Source: Vicia villosa
Lineage: Eukaryota; Streptophyta; Magnoliopsida; Fabales; Fabaceae
Assembly (NCBI RefSeq): GCF_029867415.1
Contig: NW_026705443.1
Span: 1-64,000, forward strand
Direction of reading: 5' to 3'
Length of the DNA stretch: 64,000 nt
Part shown: in pieces, positions 1-12,600 of the stretch
Position numbering within the stretch: position 1 is the first letter of the stretch
Layout of the letters: every line of letters starts with the position of its first letter
Translations under genes and position numbers: made by a program
Notes under the pieces: model-generated
The model's database searches: none
The model's input: only the letters and a program-made list of their open reading frames with translations
Told to the model about the DNA's origin: nothing

Positions 1-237
1 TTCTCTAGTCATGTGCCTAGAACACCCACTATCAAAGTATCAGTCTTCTCTTAAGGAAACTCTAATAGATGTGTGTGATATGAAGCTATCAATAACAAAT
101 ATGGGTTTACATTCTTTCTTTGCTTGAACCTTATGAACATCTTTCCTCTTCAGTCTTGGTTGACTATAAGATTGAGGATAACCATAAGATCTATAAAAAA
201 AGGTCTTTTGCGACCATATTTTCCATAATGGTGACAT
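1..237 (-). pseudogene. copia protease N-terminus (runs off left edge)
   Basis: The minus strand encodes HTSIRVSLRED, then a stop where most copia elements have tryptophan, then YFDSGCSRHMTR up to the window edge. The DSG triad with the following SRHM is the active-site region of copia aspartic proteases, just upstream of the GAG-pre-integrase region. The single UGA in front of the active site would stop the polyprotein. The rest of pol lies outside the window. Confidence 0.75.
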
Positions 238-645
238 CTCTAAGATGATATTTTGTTTCCTCTCATATAAGGGTACACATGTTGAGCACGATGCTAAGAC
301 ATATGGTCCTTTCTCAGGTAGTCAGTCTTCTTCTTAGGATAGCATACTTCTTTGAGGGAGTTTTGATCTTTTTGTTCATACCACTATAATCAACCCCAAT
401 AATTTCTTCTCTCTGATTTCTAAGATCTCCTCTAACATATCATTTCCATTGTTTAGCATGGGTGCATACTTTGTCATATTTTAAAGTTTGTAATTTAGTA
501 AAACTACTTCTTCTTCCATACCTATTATGGTTGAGACAAGCTTATCCTTTTCGTTCTGAAATGTACATATCATTTCCTTCTAATTCTCCATTGTTAAGCA
601 AGCTTCTTCCTATTTGTTGTGTAAGAGCTTATATGTTAGAGTTAG

Positions 646-1640
646 CTATTCTTTAGTCATATCTTCATTACTAGACACATATTTAGATTCAAATGTTCCA
701 ATGAATGCTATAGATGAATTAGTTGATTCAGATTCAGACCAAGTAATAGACAATCCATTTTTCTGCTTATTTAGAAAATTAGGGCACTCCATTTTGATAT
801 GACCAAAGTCTTCATATTTAATGCATCTCAATCCTTTTCTTATGTCTTCTTCTTTGCCCTTGCTTTTGGGACCAATGTTGGAGCTAATGTCTTGCACATT
901 TGTCCTCCATTCTCTGTCCAACTTCTTCAAAACTTTGTTGGCCAATAAAAGCTATAACATCTGGAAAGTTTTCTTCAATATTCTTCTCTCTTGAATCTTC
1001 ATCCTTTTCAGTGTTGGATACAAAAGCTACACTTTTTTTCTTCTTTTCTGATCCATAATTTAAGTAAACTTCAAAGGTTTAAAAAGAACCAATGAGTTCA
1101 TCAACCTTCAAAATGCTTAAATCTTAAGCTTTTTCAATGGTTGTGACCTTCATGTCAAGCTTCGGAGGCAGGGATCTGCGAATTTTTCTAACAAGTTTCT
1201 ATTTTGACATTATTTATCCTTAGGATATGGATTCCTCTTCCATCGTCCTCAAATTTTCAAACTCAATTGTGAGTAGCTGCATCCCTGACATCCTAACCTT
1301 GGATGTACCTTCATGAGCAGTAGTGTTGATTAGTCTGAATATATTCTTGTCAACACCATTGAATATGGCAATCAAGGCTTTATTTTTTCCACGAGATTCA
1401 TCATCTTCAATTTAGGACCAATCAAATTCAGGATTTAAGCTTGTTGAACAATCTTGATAGGTGATCACATGATGTTTCCAACCTTTAACCACAATCTTCC
1501 AAGTTTTGTTGTCTATGAATTTGAGAAAACAACCATTATGGCTTTCTAATAGTCATAGTTTGTGCAATCCAAAACAGGCATCCTATTGACTGAACCTCCA
1601 TCTTTAGTCTTGTCCATTTACATAGAAAATATCATCCGTG
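646..1640 (-). pseudogene. copia gag (UBN2-type) pseudogene
   Basis: Translated in pieces on the minus strand, the region follows a typical copia Gag: an N-terminal part resembling PVLDCTNYDY near 1560-1600, a middle part with FNGVDKN and LINTT-like stretches near 1330-1380, and a C-terminal stretch at 646-945. The last part holds a zinc-knuckle remnant with spacing CIKYEDFGHIKMEC, where the second cysteine has become tyrosine, followed by FLNKQKNGL and an acidic serine-rich tail. Several stops and frameshifts separate the pieces. It would have formed the capsid of the retrotransposon particle. It lies directly downstream of the PBS and upstream of the protease remnant. Confidence 0.75.
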
Positions 1641-1664
1641 GAGCTCACCCAAATAAAATAGTAT

Positions 1665-1680
1665 GCCTGCTTTGATGCCA
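1665..1680 (-). other. primer binding site, tRNA-iMet type (degenerate)
   Basis: The minus strand reads TGGCATCAAAGC, two bases inside the LTR end. The standard copia site complementary to initiator methionine tRNA is TGGTATCAGAGC, so two of twelve bases differ. Position and similarity together support the call. Confidence 0.65.
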
Positions 1681-3069
1681 ATTGAAATTCTGGTCCTGAG
1701 GGGTCAGATGTTGGACACGATGTTGGAAAAAATGGTCGAGCACGTTAAACCAGAGTTATAGATAAATGAATAGAAATAAAAAGTCAATGTAAAAGCAGTA
1801 AATAACACTAGATATTGGTAGTCCAGTTCGGTGAAACCTCACTTACGTCTGGAGGGAACTCTACCCAAGAAAAAAAATTCACTATTAGTAGTTTAGCACA
1901 ATTAGTCTTATATGACCAATAACCCCATGTTGCTTAATGACTCTTCCTAACACTATCCAATTAACTTCTATTTAGGAGCCCCCTAAATATGAGAAACCCT
2001 CTCATTTTCTCTCAATCACTAATCCTAAGTGATCAAATTAAATAACAACCCTATTGAAAGTTGAATGTTACAACTCAACTAAGTCAAACCAACAATTATT
2101 TCAAGTTACTGAAACATAGAGTGATATACAAAAAGATTCTACCCTAACCCTTATGATAACATTAATGTGGAATACAAGTTACAAAGACTCAAAACCCTAA
2201 CACAAAGAACCTAGTCTTTGCACCTAAAATCCATGAAGGTGCGTGAAACACAAGAAATGAGGGGTTTTGATTGGGTTTCAAGGTTTAAAATCAATTTCTT
2301 CCCAAATTAAAATGCAAGAACACAAGAAAAAAATGCATAACACAATTATTTTTCTCCTGATTCATTGTTAACGAAGTTATTCCAGTCCACCCGCCAAGGT
2401 GATTTCGCCTTATCAACAAGGACTTAATTCACTATAACCAAACTGATTACATAACCACAATAAAGACTATCTGTCAATATTGTAAACCACAACAAAGACT
2501 AACTGTCCCTTTTTGCAAACCACAAAGACTAACTATCAATGTCTTTTTGAGAATTTTGATTAAAGCCCTAGTCTCTCAAGTAACTTTCAACTTCACTAGT
2601 TGAATACAAAGGTTTGTGTTTAAAGAGTTACTCCTTAAAAGCATATTACACAAATTTGAAATACAATCAAATAACATAAAAGTGTTAAGCAAGTATCGAG
2701 CAAAAGCTCACTTGCTGCAAGTTAGCTAACAAAAATTCATTTGCTTAAAAAACTATACAAAGAATTGATCGGAGTGATTTTAGCAGCGTCTCAGCATAAG
2801 TTTTGTAATATTGATAAATATTCTATTTTGTACACCTCTTCAATCTTCCAAGTCTTCATTTTATAGGCTCAAGAAAGAAGTCCGTTGAAGGATAGAATTG
2901 GAATATTTAATTCTAGCTTTATTGTTCCAACGATCAGTGAGGGAGTGATAGACAATACTGTTCAGTAGTACTAACCTAGCGCCACCCCATATGGGTAGTG
3001 AAAGAGTAGATACCACTTACTGTTTCCTCACATGAATCCAAATTTGAACTTTATCTTCTAATCTTCAGA

Positions 3070-3510
3070 GGCTTCAAATAATAGATGTTGAATAATGTTT
3101 AGAAGGATCAAAACATTAAGTTACTAGAACCTAAGTCTTAAAAGTCTTCAGAATTTGTTAAAACAGAACATTGTCTTTAGAGTCTTCAACAGTTGGTCTT
3201 TTGAGACTTAGAACCTAAGTCTTCAGAGTCTTCAGAACTTGTTCATCCAGAACCTTGTCTTCAAAACTTCAGCACTTGGTCTTCAAATCTCCAGAGCTTA
3301 AGTCTTCAGAGTCTTCAGAACTTATTCATCCAGAACCTTGTGTTCAGAACTTCAACACTTTGTCTTCAAGTCTTCAGAGTCTTCAGAACTTGTTCATCCA
3401 AAACATTGTCTTCAGAACTTCAGCACTTGGTCTTTAGAAGTTTTGTCTTTAAAACTTTAGAACTTGTTCTTTCAGAAACTTGTCTTCAGAATCTTCAAAA
3501 CTTGGACAAC
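3070..3510. repeat. TCTTCAGA-rich low-complexity repeat in the copia LTR
   Basis: TCTTCAGAGTCTTCAGAAC-like words recur many times with irregular spacing, interleaved with TTGTTCATCCAGAACC-like words. Two short reading frames here (3255-3437 and 3340-3552) are translations of the repeat and resemble no protein I know. It lies within the U3/R part of the degenerate 5' LTR. Confidence 0.7.
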
Positions 3511-3561
3511 ATAATCTTAGATCTAGAGGAGGCCCCAAAAGCTCTTTCATGAGAGTCTCGT

Positions 3562-4487
3562 TGATTCGCTGTCGTGCGCAGATCAAAACGAGTAATTTTT
3601 AAAACTGTAGATAACGACAATAGCTCGAGTCATATCGCAAGGATTCTTGTATTATATTAACTAACAATAACGATTAATGGGGGGGTTTAAGGTTCGATTT
3701 AACAAACAGATTAAATTAATTGATTATTAAAATAAGCTAAACGGTTAATCCTACTGATTCGGGTTCCAACTTATTATCGACTATAATAACACCAATCCCT
3801 AACGACTTCGATTGAGATCAATCAGAAAGGCGCTTATCAAAATCATACGTATTATGTTCCTGTTTACCGAATGAAGCAAACAGTTAAGAATATGATGAGT
3901 TAACGAATTAAGCACACGATAACACGCAATTAAATTTAGGAACATGCATAAAATAGAATTTAATCAATTCTACCCTATGAACACAATCGAATATAAACAA
4001 TTTTATCCCATGAATCGTACAAAAACAAAGAGTATTTTTTTAAACGTGAATAGTAAAACATAATGAACAGTAGCGGCCCCTCGCCCTTTTAATATAATAA
4101 GGGTTACAATTACAGTACGAACCAGGTCGGAAAATACAAACCCGACCCATAAAATAATGACCCAAAATAAATTATTCTACTGACTGAAACTTCAACAAAA
4201 TTCTGGGAACTATGCACTCCTAATTTTCCTTTGACTCCAACATAAAATTTGTAGCTGTTTCTCTTAACTTTCCAGCGAATACTAGAACGCGTCGATCTGA
4301 TTCCCGTAGCTCCAGTTATGAATTTTTTATTAAAAGCTATCAATGCTGAAAAATAACATACAAAAATCAAATAAAGGCAAAAATAGACTAAATTATAAAA
4401 ACATCATAAAATAAAAAATACACAAAACAAACCATGAAAATGCCTAAGTACAAACATAGAGGAATGTGCATCAAAATACACTGATAA
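3562..4487 (-). mobile_element. solo LTR, 926 bp, TSD CTCGT
   Basis: The segment is flanked by CTCGT on both sides (3557-3561 and 4488-4492), a 5-bp target duplication. On the minus strand it begins TTATCAGTG and ends GCGAATCA, and it is homologous in reverse orientation to the segment at 30500-31572. No coding region, PBS or second LTR is present. A solo LTR left by LTR-LTR recombination is the simplest reading. It sits inside the older copia LTR. It contains a G7 tract at about 3679; the other copy has a C-run at the matching place. Confidence 0.7.
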
Positions 4488-4906
4488 CTCGTTCTGAAGC
4501 TCTATCACTAACGTTCATCAAAACCGTTATTATAAAAGCATTTTAGAACTTGACTGAATCTGTAAACACGTTGGTTTCTTCCAAAGTCAGTGTGTTGAGT
4601 TCAGAACTTGATGACGTCACACACATTTTTTTCATGGCCAGAACTTGTTTAGCAAAAACTACACACAAGACAGAAACTGTTAGAGTAATACATTATTCTC
4701 TAAGATATCATGTAATGTTATCATCAAAACATAAGGCCAGATGCATAATCAAATCTTATTCTTACAATCTATGTCTCAAGCATGATACTTGGGCCTCCTT
4801 ATATTGCAATGTCTTTCGAGCTTTTCTCCTTTGGATATTTGGTTTGATTTTGTCCAGAAACTAGTTAATTTTGTTGGATATGATCTTTTTCATAATCATC
4901 TCCAAC

Positions 4907-5076
4907 AATAAGATATGATTTGTTATATTTCAAATTCAAATTTAAATATCCATTTAAATCTGATTTGAACTTCTCCAATTGTCAAACAAATCAAACAAAC
5001 ATTGCTAAAATGACTACAACAAATATGATTAAATCCCAATCAGAAATTGCGCACCAAACAACATCCATATGGCCCG
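4907..5076. other. unassigned AT-rich spacer
   Basis: Sequence between the copia LTR and the hAT element. No coding or repeat structure recognised; it should hold the outer target-site flank of the copia element. Confidence 0.5.
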
Positions 5077-6524
5077 CTATCAAGTAGGGGTGTACATGGG
5101 CCGGTTTGGATTGAGTTTGGTCAAGCCGAAGACCCAACCCATATTGGACACTCCAGTTTGGGTGATGTAAATTAACCACCCGTTATATCAATGAGCCGGT
5201 TTAGACAGACCCACTAATTTTTGGGTTGAGTTGGATTGGGTAGTAGGTTGTCTAAATAGTTTTTTTGCTTATTAACATTAAAAGACTAAATGATGAGTCA
5301 TCATATTTTTTTCATATAAGTTGCTCAAAATTTGTATGTTCTTAAAAAAAATTAGATAATCTATTTTTACTATCTTTTAGCATTAGATAATAATAAATGA
5401 TAATATCTGTAGCAATCTGCCTAAAAATTTAACTTAGAGAGTCGCCACCTATTCTACCAAGGTGAATAGGAAACCTTACGTAGTTGAGAGATCAAGGTAA
5501 GATACTATATTCAGGTCGAGGGAAGGTGTTAGGCACCCTCAACCCTTTCCTAAAGGCTAGTATTCAAAGATGAAGGTTTATGGCTAACTGTTAAGGTTTT
5601 ATAGCTAAAGAATCGGATATGGGGAAAATTGAGATTTTTAGGAAGGGGACTCGCCTTGTTGCCAAGTGCCTACGTACCTCCTTATGGAGGATCAGAGTCA
5701 ACGTAGTTCGGGGGACGGGTTGTACGCCCTTAGAATTAGAAATATGATAGGGTTGGTAGTTTGCCTCAAAGGCTTTTGAAATAGCCTATGATAATGTATA
5801 ATTCAATACTGAAAAGTTTTGAAAAGCGTGGGAAGTGTTTTAAGAGTGGGCGTACAACCCTGTTTTAATTTGCACTATTAACCGCAATAATCGATTGATT
5901 TGATTACCATAGTTGAAAGATTAATAATTTGCACCATTACCAATTTTAATCGATTGATTCGATCATCACTAATAATGAATTAAGGTATTTTTAATTATAA
6001 TTTTACAGTTTATATCGTTACCCCTCGCAATCGATTAATTCGATTAAAAAGAATAAAGAATTTTGAAGAAAAGATTAATCATCACAACCAATAGGATAGT
6101 TGCAACCATTTAATCGAATATAATTTAATTTGCATTTTAATTAAATAAACATTTTAATTAAAATTTATTGTTGACCATAGCGATTAATTGATTTAATCGG
6201 CACGAACAACAAATTGAAAATTTTAATATAAATATCCTACATTTATTTTATTTATAAAATAATTATCACAATTTACTTATATTAAAAAGATATTTTAATT
6301 GAAGTAAACAAATAAAAAAATAAAAAAATTAATTAAGTTTTATTAAGGTTTTGATTAGGTGTGATTGTCATTAGGGTATATGGTATAGGGGGTTAATCAT
6401 GGGCGTTAGATCTGAGGCTAGTGGGGACCGACGGCTGGATCATGAGGTCGTATGGTAGTGGTCAATCTTTGCAGCGCACAGGATCAGGGATGGAAAATCA
6501 AAGAAAATAATGTGTTGGAGGGGA

Positions 6525-6583
6525 GGCTCGAACCTGCGACCTCACCCTCCCATACGCGCTTCTCAACCAACTCAACTGGGTCA
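6525..6583 (-). other. tRNA-like A/B-box module in the Ogre 3' LTR
   Basis: Identical copy of the module in the 5' LTR. The B-box word GGTTCGAGCC is at 6525-6534 and the A-box-like word at 6567-6583, both on the minus strand. Confidence 0.5.
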
Positions 6584-7287
6584 CTTTGGTGTTTATTGTA
6601 CGCATTTATCATCATATAAAAAGTCATTAAAACAAGGAACAAGCACGCGCGCGAATTTTCAAACTGACCACCCAGGCGTTGACACGCCATCGTCTTCTCC
6701 ACCAGGCCTGTGTTTTATCCTAGGAATTAGCTACGATTTTGCTACGGCCTTTGGTTCGTAGCAAATTAAAATAAAAATAGCGAATAGCTCCTATATGAAC
6801 ATAAATCTCTCGCGACCTATCCATCTCTTTCGTCCCACCCATACGAACCATTTTAAATCATTAATTAGCCTCAATTTAACCCCTAATAAAAAACCCCAAA
6901 TTCGAACCCTAGACTTTCCGTCGGCCTCTAATGGCAACACGCGATTAAAGCACGCAAGCTTGAAATAAACAGCCCAGAAACATTCATGGCATTGATACAA
7001 ACCTAAATATGCGATTAATTTTCAACAAGGATGCATATATTGTTCAGATCGAATAGGTTTTCAGAGCGACTTACTTTGACAAATAGGAGAGGATTCTGGG
7101 GGTGCTGATGAAGCGTGACGATCCAGGTAGCTTCCAAATTGCCTGAAGAAGCTTTTGCAATCTTTAAATTTCCTTGAGAGCCTCTAATTCTCTGAAACCG
7201 AATCCAAGTTCTTGAATGACTTTTGAAGTTCTTGCAAGTTTGCGTTCTCTCAGAATTTCGTCCCCAACCCTTATGCCTTGTGTTTAG

Positions 7288-7295
7288 TACTTATA
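7288..7295 (-). promoter_or_regulatory. TATA box copy in the Ogre 3' LTR
   Basis: Same TATAAGTA as in the 5' LTR, at an offset of exactly 20324 bp. Here it could drive read-through transcription toward the copia remnant at lower coordinates. Confidence 0.5.
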
Positions 7296-8323
7296 GACAA
7301 ACATTTAGGTCAACAAAAACATCCAAAATCTCTCTTAAATCCAACCTTGCAATTTTGAACAAATTTGATTTTATTTTTCTTTAAAACCTTCTATTTTGGT
7401 CCAAATATTGTATCAATCTTTTCCATTTGATTGAGCATGAAAATAGATTATATTTTGGTATTAATGCTGATTGGAAATCAACCAAATATAATTCTTAACA
7501 AAATATTTGATTTTTAATCTTAATTAAATCATTAAAATGAAATAAAAATCATATTAATTCAAATATAATGCTAATTTTCGTGGAAAATGCTTTTGGGCAT
7601 GCTGATGGCTTGTGGACCAAGTTTGCATAAAAAAACCATAGGCCCATTTGCAAAATTTCTCAATTTGAACCCTCTTTTTTCACATTTGGTCCTCCAAAAT
7701 CACCTAACTTTGATCGAGCGTATCTCCTTCAATTTTTAAGCTATGAGGGAGTTCTAATACTTTTTAGAAACCTCAAGAGGTCCTCTACAAGCCACTTTGG
7801 GACATATTTCTCATTTGAAGCTTTTATCCTGATCATATTCTCTTTGGAAAAAAACTGTTTCTGAAGGATGCCTGAAAATGACCTGTAATCTTTTGCCTTG
7901 TATCTTTTAAATGAAGCATTTCTAGCCTTTGCTTGTGAGACACAAAATTGTAGAGAATCCAATTTCCTTCAAAATAGGCTTTGAGTGGAGAATTTTTGAT
8001 GTTCCATGTGAAAGTTATGCCCAGTCAAAGTTGGGTTGACTTTCTCCTAAGAAACCCTAATTTGAACCTTTTTGCATTTGTTCATCTCTGAGTTTCTATT
8101 AATGGAATCATGATCAATCTTTGATCAAATGATGGTTATGCATCCCTACACTTGATGTTTGCCCAATGATCATGGTTTGAATCATGCTTTGATATTAGTT
8201 GACCTTCCAGTTTGAATCAGTTGACTGTGAATTATCTGGATCATTTGAGTGAGCCATGTCTTGAGATTTGAACTTGGCCCTTGTTATGAGAGAGGTTTGG
8301 GAGGTAAATTTTGGGGTATGACA

Positions 8324-8336
8324 GCTGCCCCTATTT
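8324..8336 (-). other. polypurine tract before the Ogre 3' LTR
   Basis: On the minus strand a purine-rich AATAGGGGCAGC directly abuts the first base of the 3' LTR, where plus-strand DNA synthesis would be primed. Confidence 0.65.
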
Positions 8337-8511
8337 AATTACCTTGGATTGAATGACTAGAGGGTGTATAGACCTCGCGTCGTTCAGATCAAAGGGTTAT
8401 TAAATACTGGAATACCCTTAAATTTGCCTTGAGTTTGAGTATGAGTGAAGTGAAATGTCCTGCTAAGGCCTGAGTCTTACATAGCGAGGACTTTTTGTTG
8501 GTTGTGTAATT

Positions 8512-8977
8512 GGCTTGCTATGGTCAGCAAGCCTCCGCAGTTTGTGAACCCCCACTTACTATAGTTCTAGTAAGTTTCCGTAGTTTGTGAACCCCCACTT
8601 ACTATAGTTCTAGTAAGTTTCCGTAGTTTGTGGACCCCAATAGGATTGCTTGCTATAATTCTAGCAAGTTCACCTGCACCGACAGGGTTATCTGCGAATA
8701 TCATCGCAGAATTTACCTGTGTCACCAGGGTTATCTGCGAGTGTTATCGCAGAATTTACCTGTACCACCAATAGGGTTATTCGCGAGTGTTGTCGCGAAA
8801 TTTACCTATGTCACCAGGGTTATCTGCGAGTGTTATCGCAAAATTTACCTGTACCACCAATAGGGTTATTCGCGAGTGTTATCGCGAAATTTACCTATGT
8901 CACCAGGGTTATCTGCGAGTGTTATCGCAGAATTTACCTGTACCACCAATAGGGTTATCCGCGAGTGTCATTGCGAA
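8512..8977. repeat. array of eleven stem-loops, 42-52 bp spacing, in the Ogre 3' UTR
   Basis: Stems of 7-8 bp, each closed by a 6-base loop, start at 8512, 8554, 8597, 8649, 8691, 8734, 8780, 8823, 8869, 8912 and 8958. Stem types include ACTTACTA/TAGTAAGT, CTTGCTA/TAGCAAG, TCTGCGA/TCGCAGA and TTCGCGA/TCGCGAA. Nine are perfect; those at 8823 and 8958 have a mismatch. From 8721 on, two stem types alternate in an 89-bp higher-order unit. Variable tandem repeats between integrase and the 3' LTR are known in the Ogre group; the hairpin organisation is what I see here. The plus-strand reading frames across it are translations of the repeat. Confidence 0.85.
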
Positions 8978-9655
8978 ATTTACCTATGTAGAATTTTGTT
9001 TTGTAAATGCGTATGCATCATGCTTATGCGTTATGCACATGCCCCTGTTGTTTGTATAATGCGTATGTGTGAATGCTTACACATGCATATGTTGTATGTA
9101 TATTGATGAATGTATGTAATGATGTATGTATGATAACCCCGACACCTTATCTCCTTATCACTCATCTCCTTATCACCCATTGCCTTTGTTTAACCTCTTT
9201 TGAATTGTTTGTGAACTCTGGCTCAGTTTGTATTCGAATGAGTTGCCGACCCCCTTTTTTTTTTGTGAAAGGATCAACCTGGGGTAACACCAGTGCAAGG
9301 CGTGTGTAGCCTTCCGGAGATTTTGTCTTTTTGCTTTTGTGTTGCAAGTTTGCAAGTTTCTCATGTTAAATCCATGTTAAAGTTTATAAAAATAAATTAT
9401 CCTTTGCAAATGGTACTGAAATTAGAAATGAAGCGTAGTATGCAAAAAAAAGGAAATTTTATTGATATTGCCTTGAATTGGCGAGTGTACAGAAATGCGA
9501 AGAAAGAAAATGACAAATAGAAATGATATTAATACTGCCGTTGCTTTTTTGTTATCGAGGGCCCCAATAATCCTTCGACTTCAGAAGTAGATGATTGCAC
9601 GACCCCTTATCCTTCGTAGTTTGCCTTCGGCTTATGTCCGGTAATCCTGCTTTTG
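8978..9655 (-). other. remaining Ogre 3' UTR
   Basis: Lies between the hairpin array and the integrase stop codon. It contains TATG/CATATG-rich low-complexity sequence near 9000-9135, a tandem CTCCTTATCACTCAT-like pair at 9150-9180, and a T-run near 9250. No coding region recognised. Confidence 0.6.
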
Positions 9656-12600
9656 CTAGGCATAGTACTTCTTGACCGCGTCTGAGTTGATTGGGTGCGG
9701 TAGCTCATCCCCATCCATTGTAGTGAGGACTAATGCCCCTCCTGAGAACACCGTTTTTACAATGTATGGACCTTCGTAGTTAGGTGTCCATTTTCCACGG
9801 GCGTCGAGTCGAGGTAACAGTATCTTCTTGAGGACAATGTCACCTTCTTTGTAGGTTTGAGGTCGGACCTTCTTATCGAACGCTTTTTTCATCCTCTTCT
9901 GATAGAGTTGTCCATGACACAAAGCTGTCAGTCGCTTTTCTTCAATGAGATTAAGCTGATCAAAACGAGTTTTTACCCATTCCGATTCTTCTAACTTTGT
10001 GTCAGCTATGACTCTTAGTGACGGGATCTCCACTTCGATTGGGAGGACAACTTCCATACCGTAGACTAGGGAGAAGGGGGTTGCCCCTGTAGATGTACGC
10101 ACCGAGGTTCTGTAACCGTGTAGGGCGAAGGGAAGCATTTCGTGCCAATCCTTGTATGTTTTCACCATCTTTTGTATTATCTTTTTGATATTTTTGTTTG
10201 CAGCTTCGACAACGCCGTTCATTTTAGGCCTGTATGGTGAAGAATTGTGGTGTTCAATCTTGAACTCCTCGCACAGTTCCCTCATCATGTTATTGTTCAG
10301 ATTCGACCCATTATCGGTGATAATCCTGCTTGGAACCCCATACCGACATATGATATTATGCTTGATGAACCGAGTGACTACTTGTCTCGTCATGTTGGTG
10401 TAAGAGGCAGCTTCGACCCATTTGGTGAAGTAGTCTATGGCGACCAATATGAATCGGTGCCCATTTGAAGCTTTTGGTTCTATCATTCCTATCATGTCAA
10501 TTCCCCACATTGCAAATGGCCATGGTGAACTCAAGACGTTCAACGGATTTGGAGGTACGTGTACCTTGTCAGCGTAAATCTGGCACTTGTGGCATGTCCT
10601 TGCATATTGGAAACAGTCGGCCTCCATTGTTAACCAGTAATACCCTGCTCGCAGTATCTTTCTAGCCATTGAATGTCCGTTTGCATGAGTTCCGAAGGTT
10701 CCTTCATGTACCTCCCTGATAATCTCCTTGGCCTCGTTTTTATCTACACACCTCAACAACACTGAATCATAGTTCCTTTTGTATAGGATGCTTCCGCTTA
10801 AGAAGAACTTGGATGCAAGTCTCCTCAGTGTCTTTTTATCAATTGTTGAGGCATTCTCCGGGTATTCTTGTTTTTCCAGGTACTTTTTAATGTCGTGGTA
10901 CCATGGTTTGTTGTCAGACTGCTCCTCAATCGCAAGGCAATAGGCAGGTTCGTCGAAGTGTCTAACAGTTATCCGTGGTTCATGGTTTGGCCAGGTCACC
11001 TTGAACATAGAGGAGAGCGTTGCTAGTGCGTCGGCTATTTGATTTTCTTCCCTCGGGATATGAGTAAAAGTGATAGTATCAAATTCAGCCGTCAACTCCA
11101 GTATAAGGTCTCGGTATGGGATTAGTTTTGCATCTCGAGTGTCCCATTCTTTGTTGACTTGATGGATTACCAATGCTGAGTCTCCGTATACATCAAGGAG
11201 TTTGATCCTTAGGTCGATTGCAGCTTTTAACCCCAATATGCATGCTTCGTATTCTGCAATGTTGTTGGTGCAGTCGAAACATAGTCTTGCAGTGAAGGGT
11301 AAGTGCCGGTCATCGGGAGATGTCAATACTGCCCCTATGCCATGTCCTAGTGCATTTGAGGCACCGTCGAACATGAGTTTCCATACCAAACCCGGTTCGG
11401 GTCCCTCGTCGGGTCCTGGTATTTCATAGTCTCTTACTAGCATAATATCCTCATCGGGGAAGTCGAACTTCATAGATTGGGATTCCTCGAGGGGTTGGTG
11501 AGCAAGATGTTCTGCCAATACACTCCCTTTTATTGCTTTTTGAGTTACATACTGTATGTCGTATTCGGACAACAACATTTGCCACCTTGCAATTCTACCC
11601 GTGAGTGCCTGTTTTTCGAACACGTATTTTAAAGGATCCATTCTCGATATTAGCCATGTGGAATGATTCAGCATATATTGCCTTAGACGTTTGGAGGCCC
11701 ATGCTAGGGCACAACATGTCTTTTCCAATGGTGAATACCGAGATTCGCAATCCGTGAATTTCTTACTGAGGTAGTAGATAGCGTGTTCTTTCCTGCCTAT
11801 TTCATCTTGTTGCCCCAGTACACACCCCATAGATCTTTCAAGTACTGTGAGGTACATGATCAGCGGTCTTCCGGGTACGGGAGGTAAAAGTATCGGTGGT
11901 TCTTGTAAGTAGTTCTTTATAGTTTCGAAGGCTACTTGACAATCGTCGTTCCACTTGATAGGTTGATCCTTCCTGAGTAGTTTGAATATAGGCTCGCATG
12001 TAGCTGTTAGATGTGAAATGAACCTTGAGATGTAATTCAATCGGCCCAGGAAACCTCACACCTCTTTTTCTGTTTTTGGAACGGGCATCGCTTGTATGGC
12101 TTTTACTTTATCAGGATCAACCTCTATACCTCGTTGGCTTACAATGAATCCCAACAGCTTTCCCGACCTTACACCAAACGTACACTTGTTCGGGTTTAAC
12201 CTTAGCTTGTACTTCTTTAAGCGCTCGAACAACTTATGTAGATTTGTAATATGCTCTTCTTCTGTGCCGGATTTGGCAATCATATCATCTACATATACTT
12301 CGACCTCTTTGTGAATCATATCATGGAATAGTGTGACCATGGCTCTTTGATATGTTGCCCCTGCATTTCTCAATCCAAAAGGCATCACTTTGTAGCAGAA
12401 GGTGCCCCAAGATGTCATGAAGGTGGTCTTTTCCATATCCTCAGGGGCCATCTTGATTTGATTATATCCGGAGAACCCATCCATAAAGGAGAACACCGAA
12501 GCTTGTGCTGTATTATCCACCAAGATATCTATATGTGGTAGTGGGAAATCATCTTTTGGACTTGCTTTATTTAGATCCCTGTAGTCTACACACATGTGTA

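Larger units (their letters stand above)
1..4906 (-). mobile_element. Ty1/copia retrotransposon, 5' part (SIRE/Maximus-like), decayed
   Basis: Read on the minus strand this is LTR, primer binding site, gag and the beginning of the protease, in the normal copia order. The element runs off the left edge, so pol and the 3' LTR are outside the window. The LTR starts TGTTGGAGATGATT at 4906 and ends in TTTCA at 1683. All coding parts have stops or frameshifts, so the copy is dead. A solo LTR at 3562-4487 interrupts its LTR. Lineage is my inference from the gag and protease similarity and the long LTR; the copia assignment is firm, the SIRE/Maximus placement is not. Confidence 0.75.
1683..4906 (-). 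repeat. 5' LTR of the copia element (interrupted)
   Basis: About 2.29 kb after subtracting the nested solo LTR and its target duplication. It has TG...CA ends on the minus strand and abuts a primer binding site two bases inside. The other LTR is outside the window, so the borders rest on the TG/CA ends and the PBS and were not confirmed by alignment of two LTRs. The part at 3070-3510 is a low-complexity TCTTCAGA-rich stretch. Confidence 0.6.
5408..8323 (-). repeat. Ogre 3' LTR (2916 bp)
   Basis: On the minus strand it begins TGTCATACCCC at 8323 and ends GCTACA at 5408. It matches the 5' LTR over its whole length with nine substitutions and one base of length difference. Short reading frames in it (for example 6484-6702 and 7741-7962) recur identically or nearly so in the other LTR and have no recognisable protein similarity, so I treat the LTR as non-coding. 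It contains a TATA box and a tRNA-like module in the sense orientation. Confidence 0.95.

Noticed and set aside
6484..8286. Small frames in the LTR, present in both LTR copies
   Set aside because: Near identity between LTRs reflects recent duplication by retrotransposition; no protein similarity or codon signal supports them.
8512..8977. CRISPR-like array
   Set aside because: Regular repeats with palindromic cores, but there are no unique spacers, the genome is a plant, and the array is part of a retrotransposon.
8630..9106. Several overlapping plus-strand frames with repeated IYLCHQGYLRV-like peptides
   Set aside because: Translations of the hairpin repeats in the Ogre 3' UTR, in several frames and on the strand opposite to the element's genes.
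12040..12059. Frameshift between RT and RNase H
   Set aside because: Reading through shows the frame is preserved; the only break is a single TGA.
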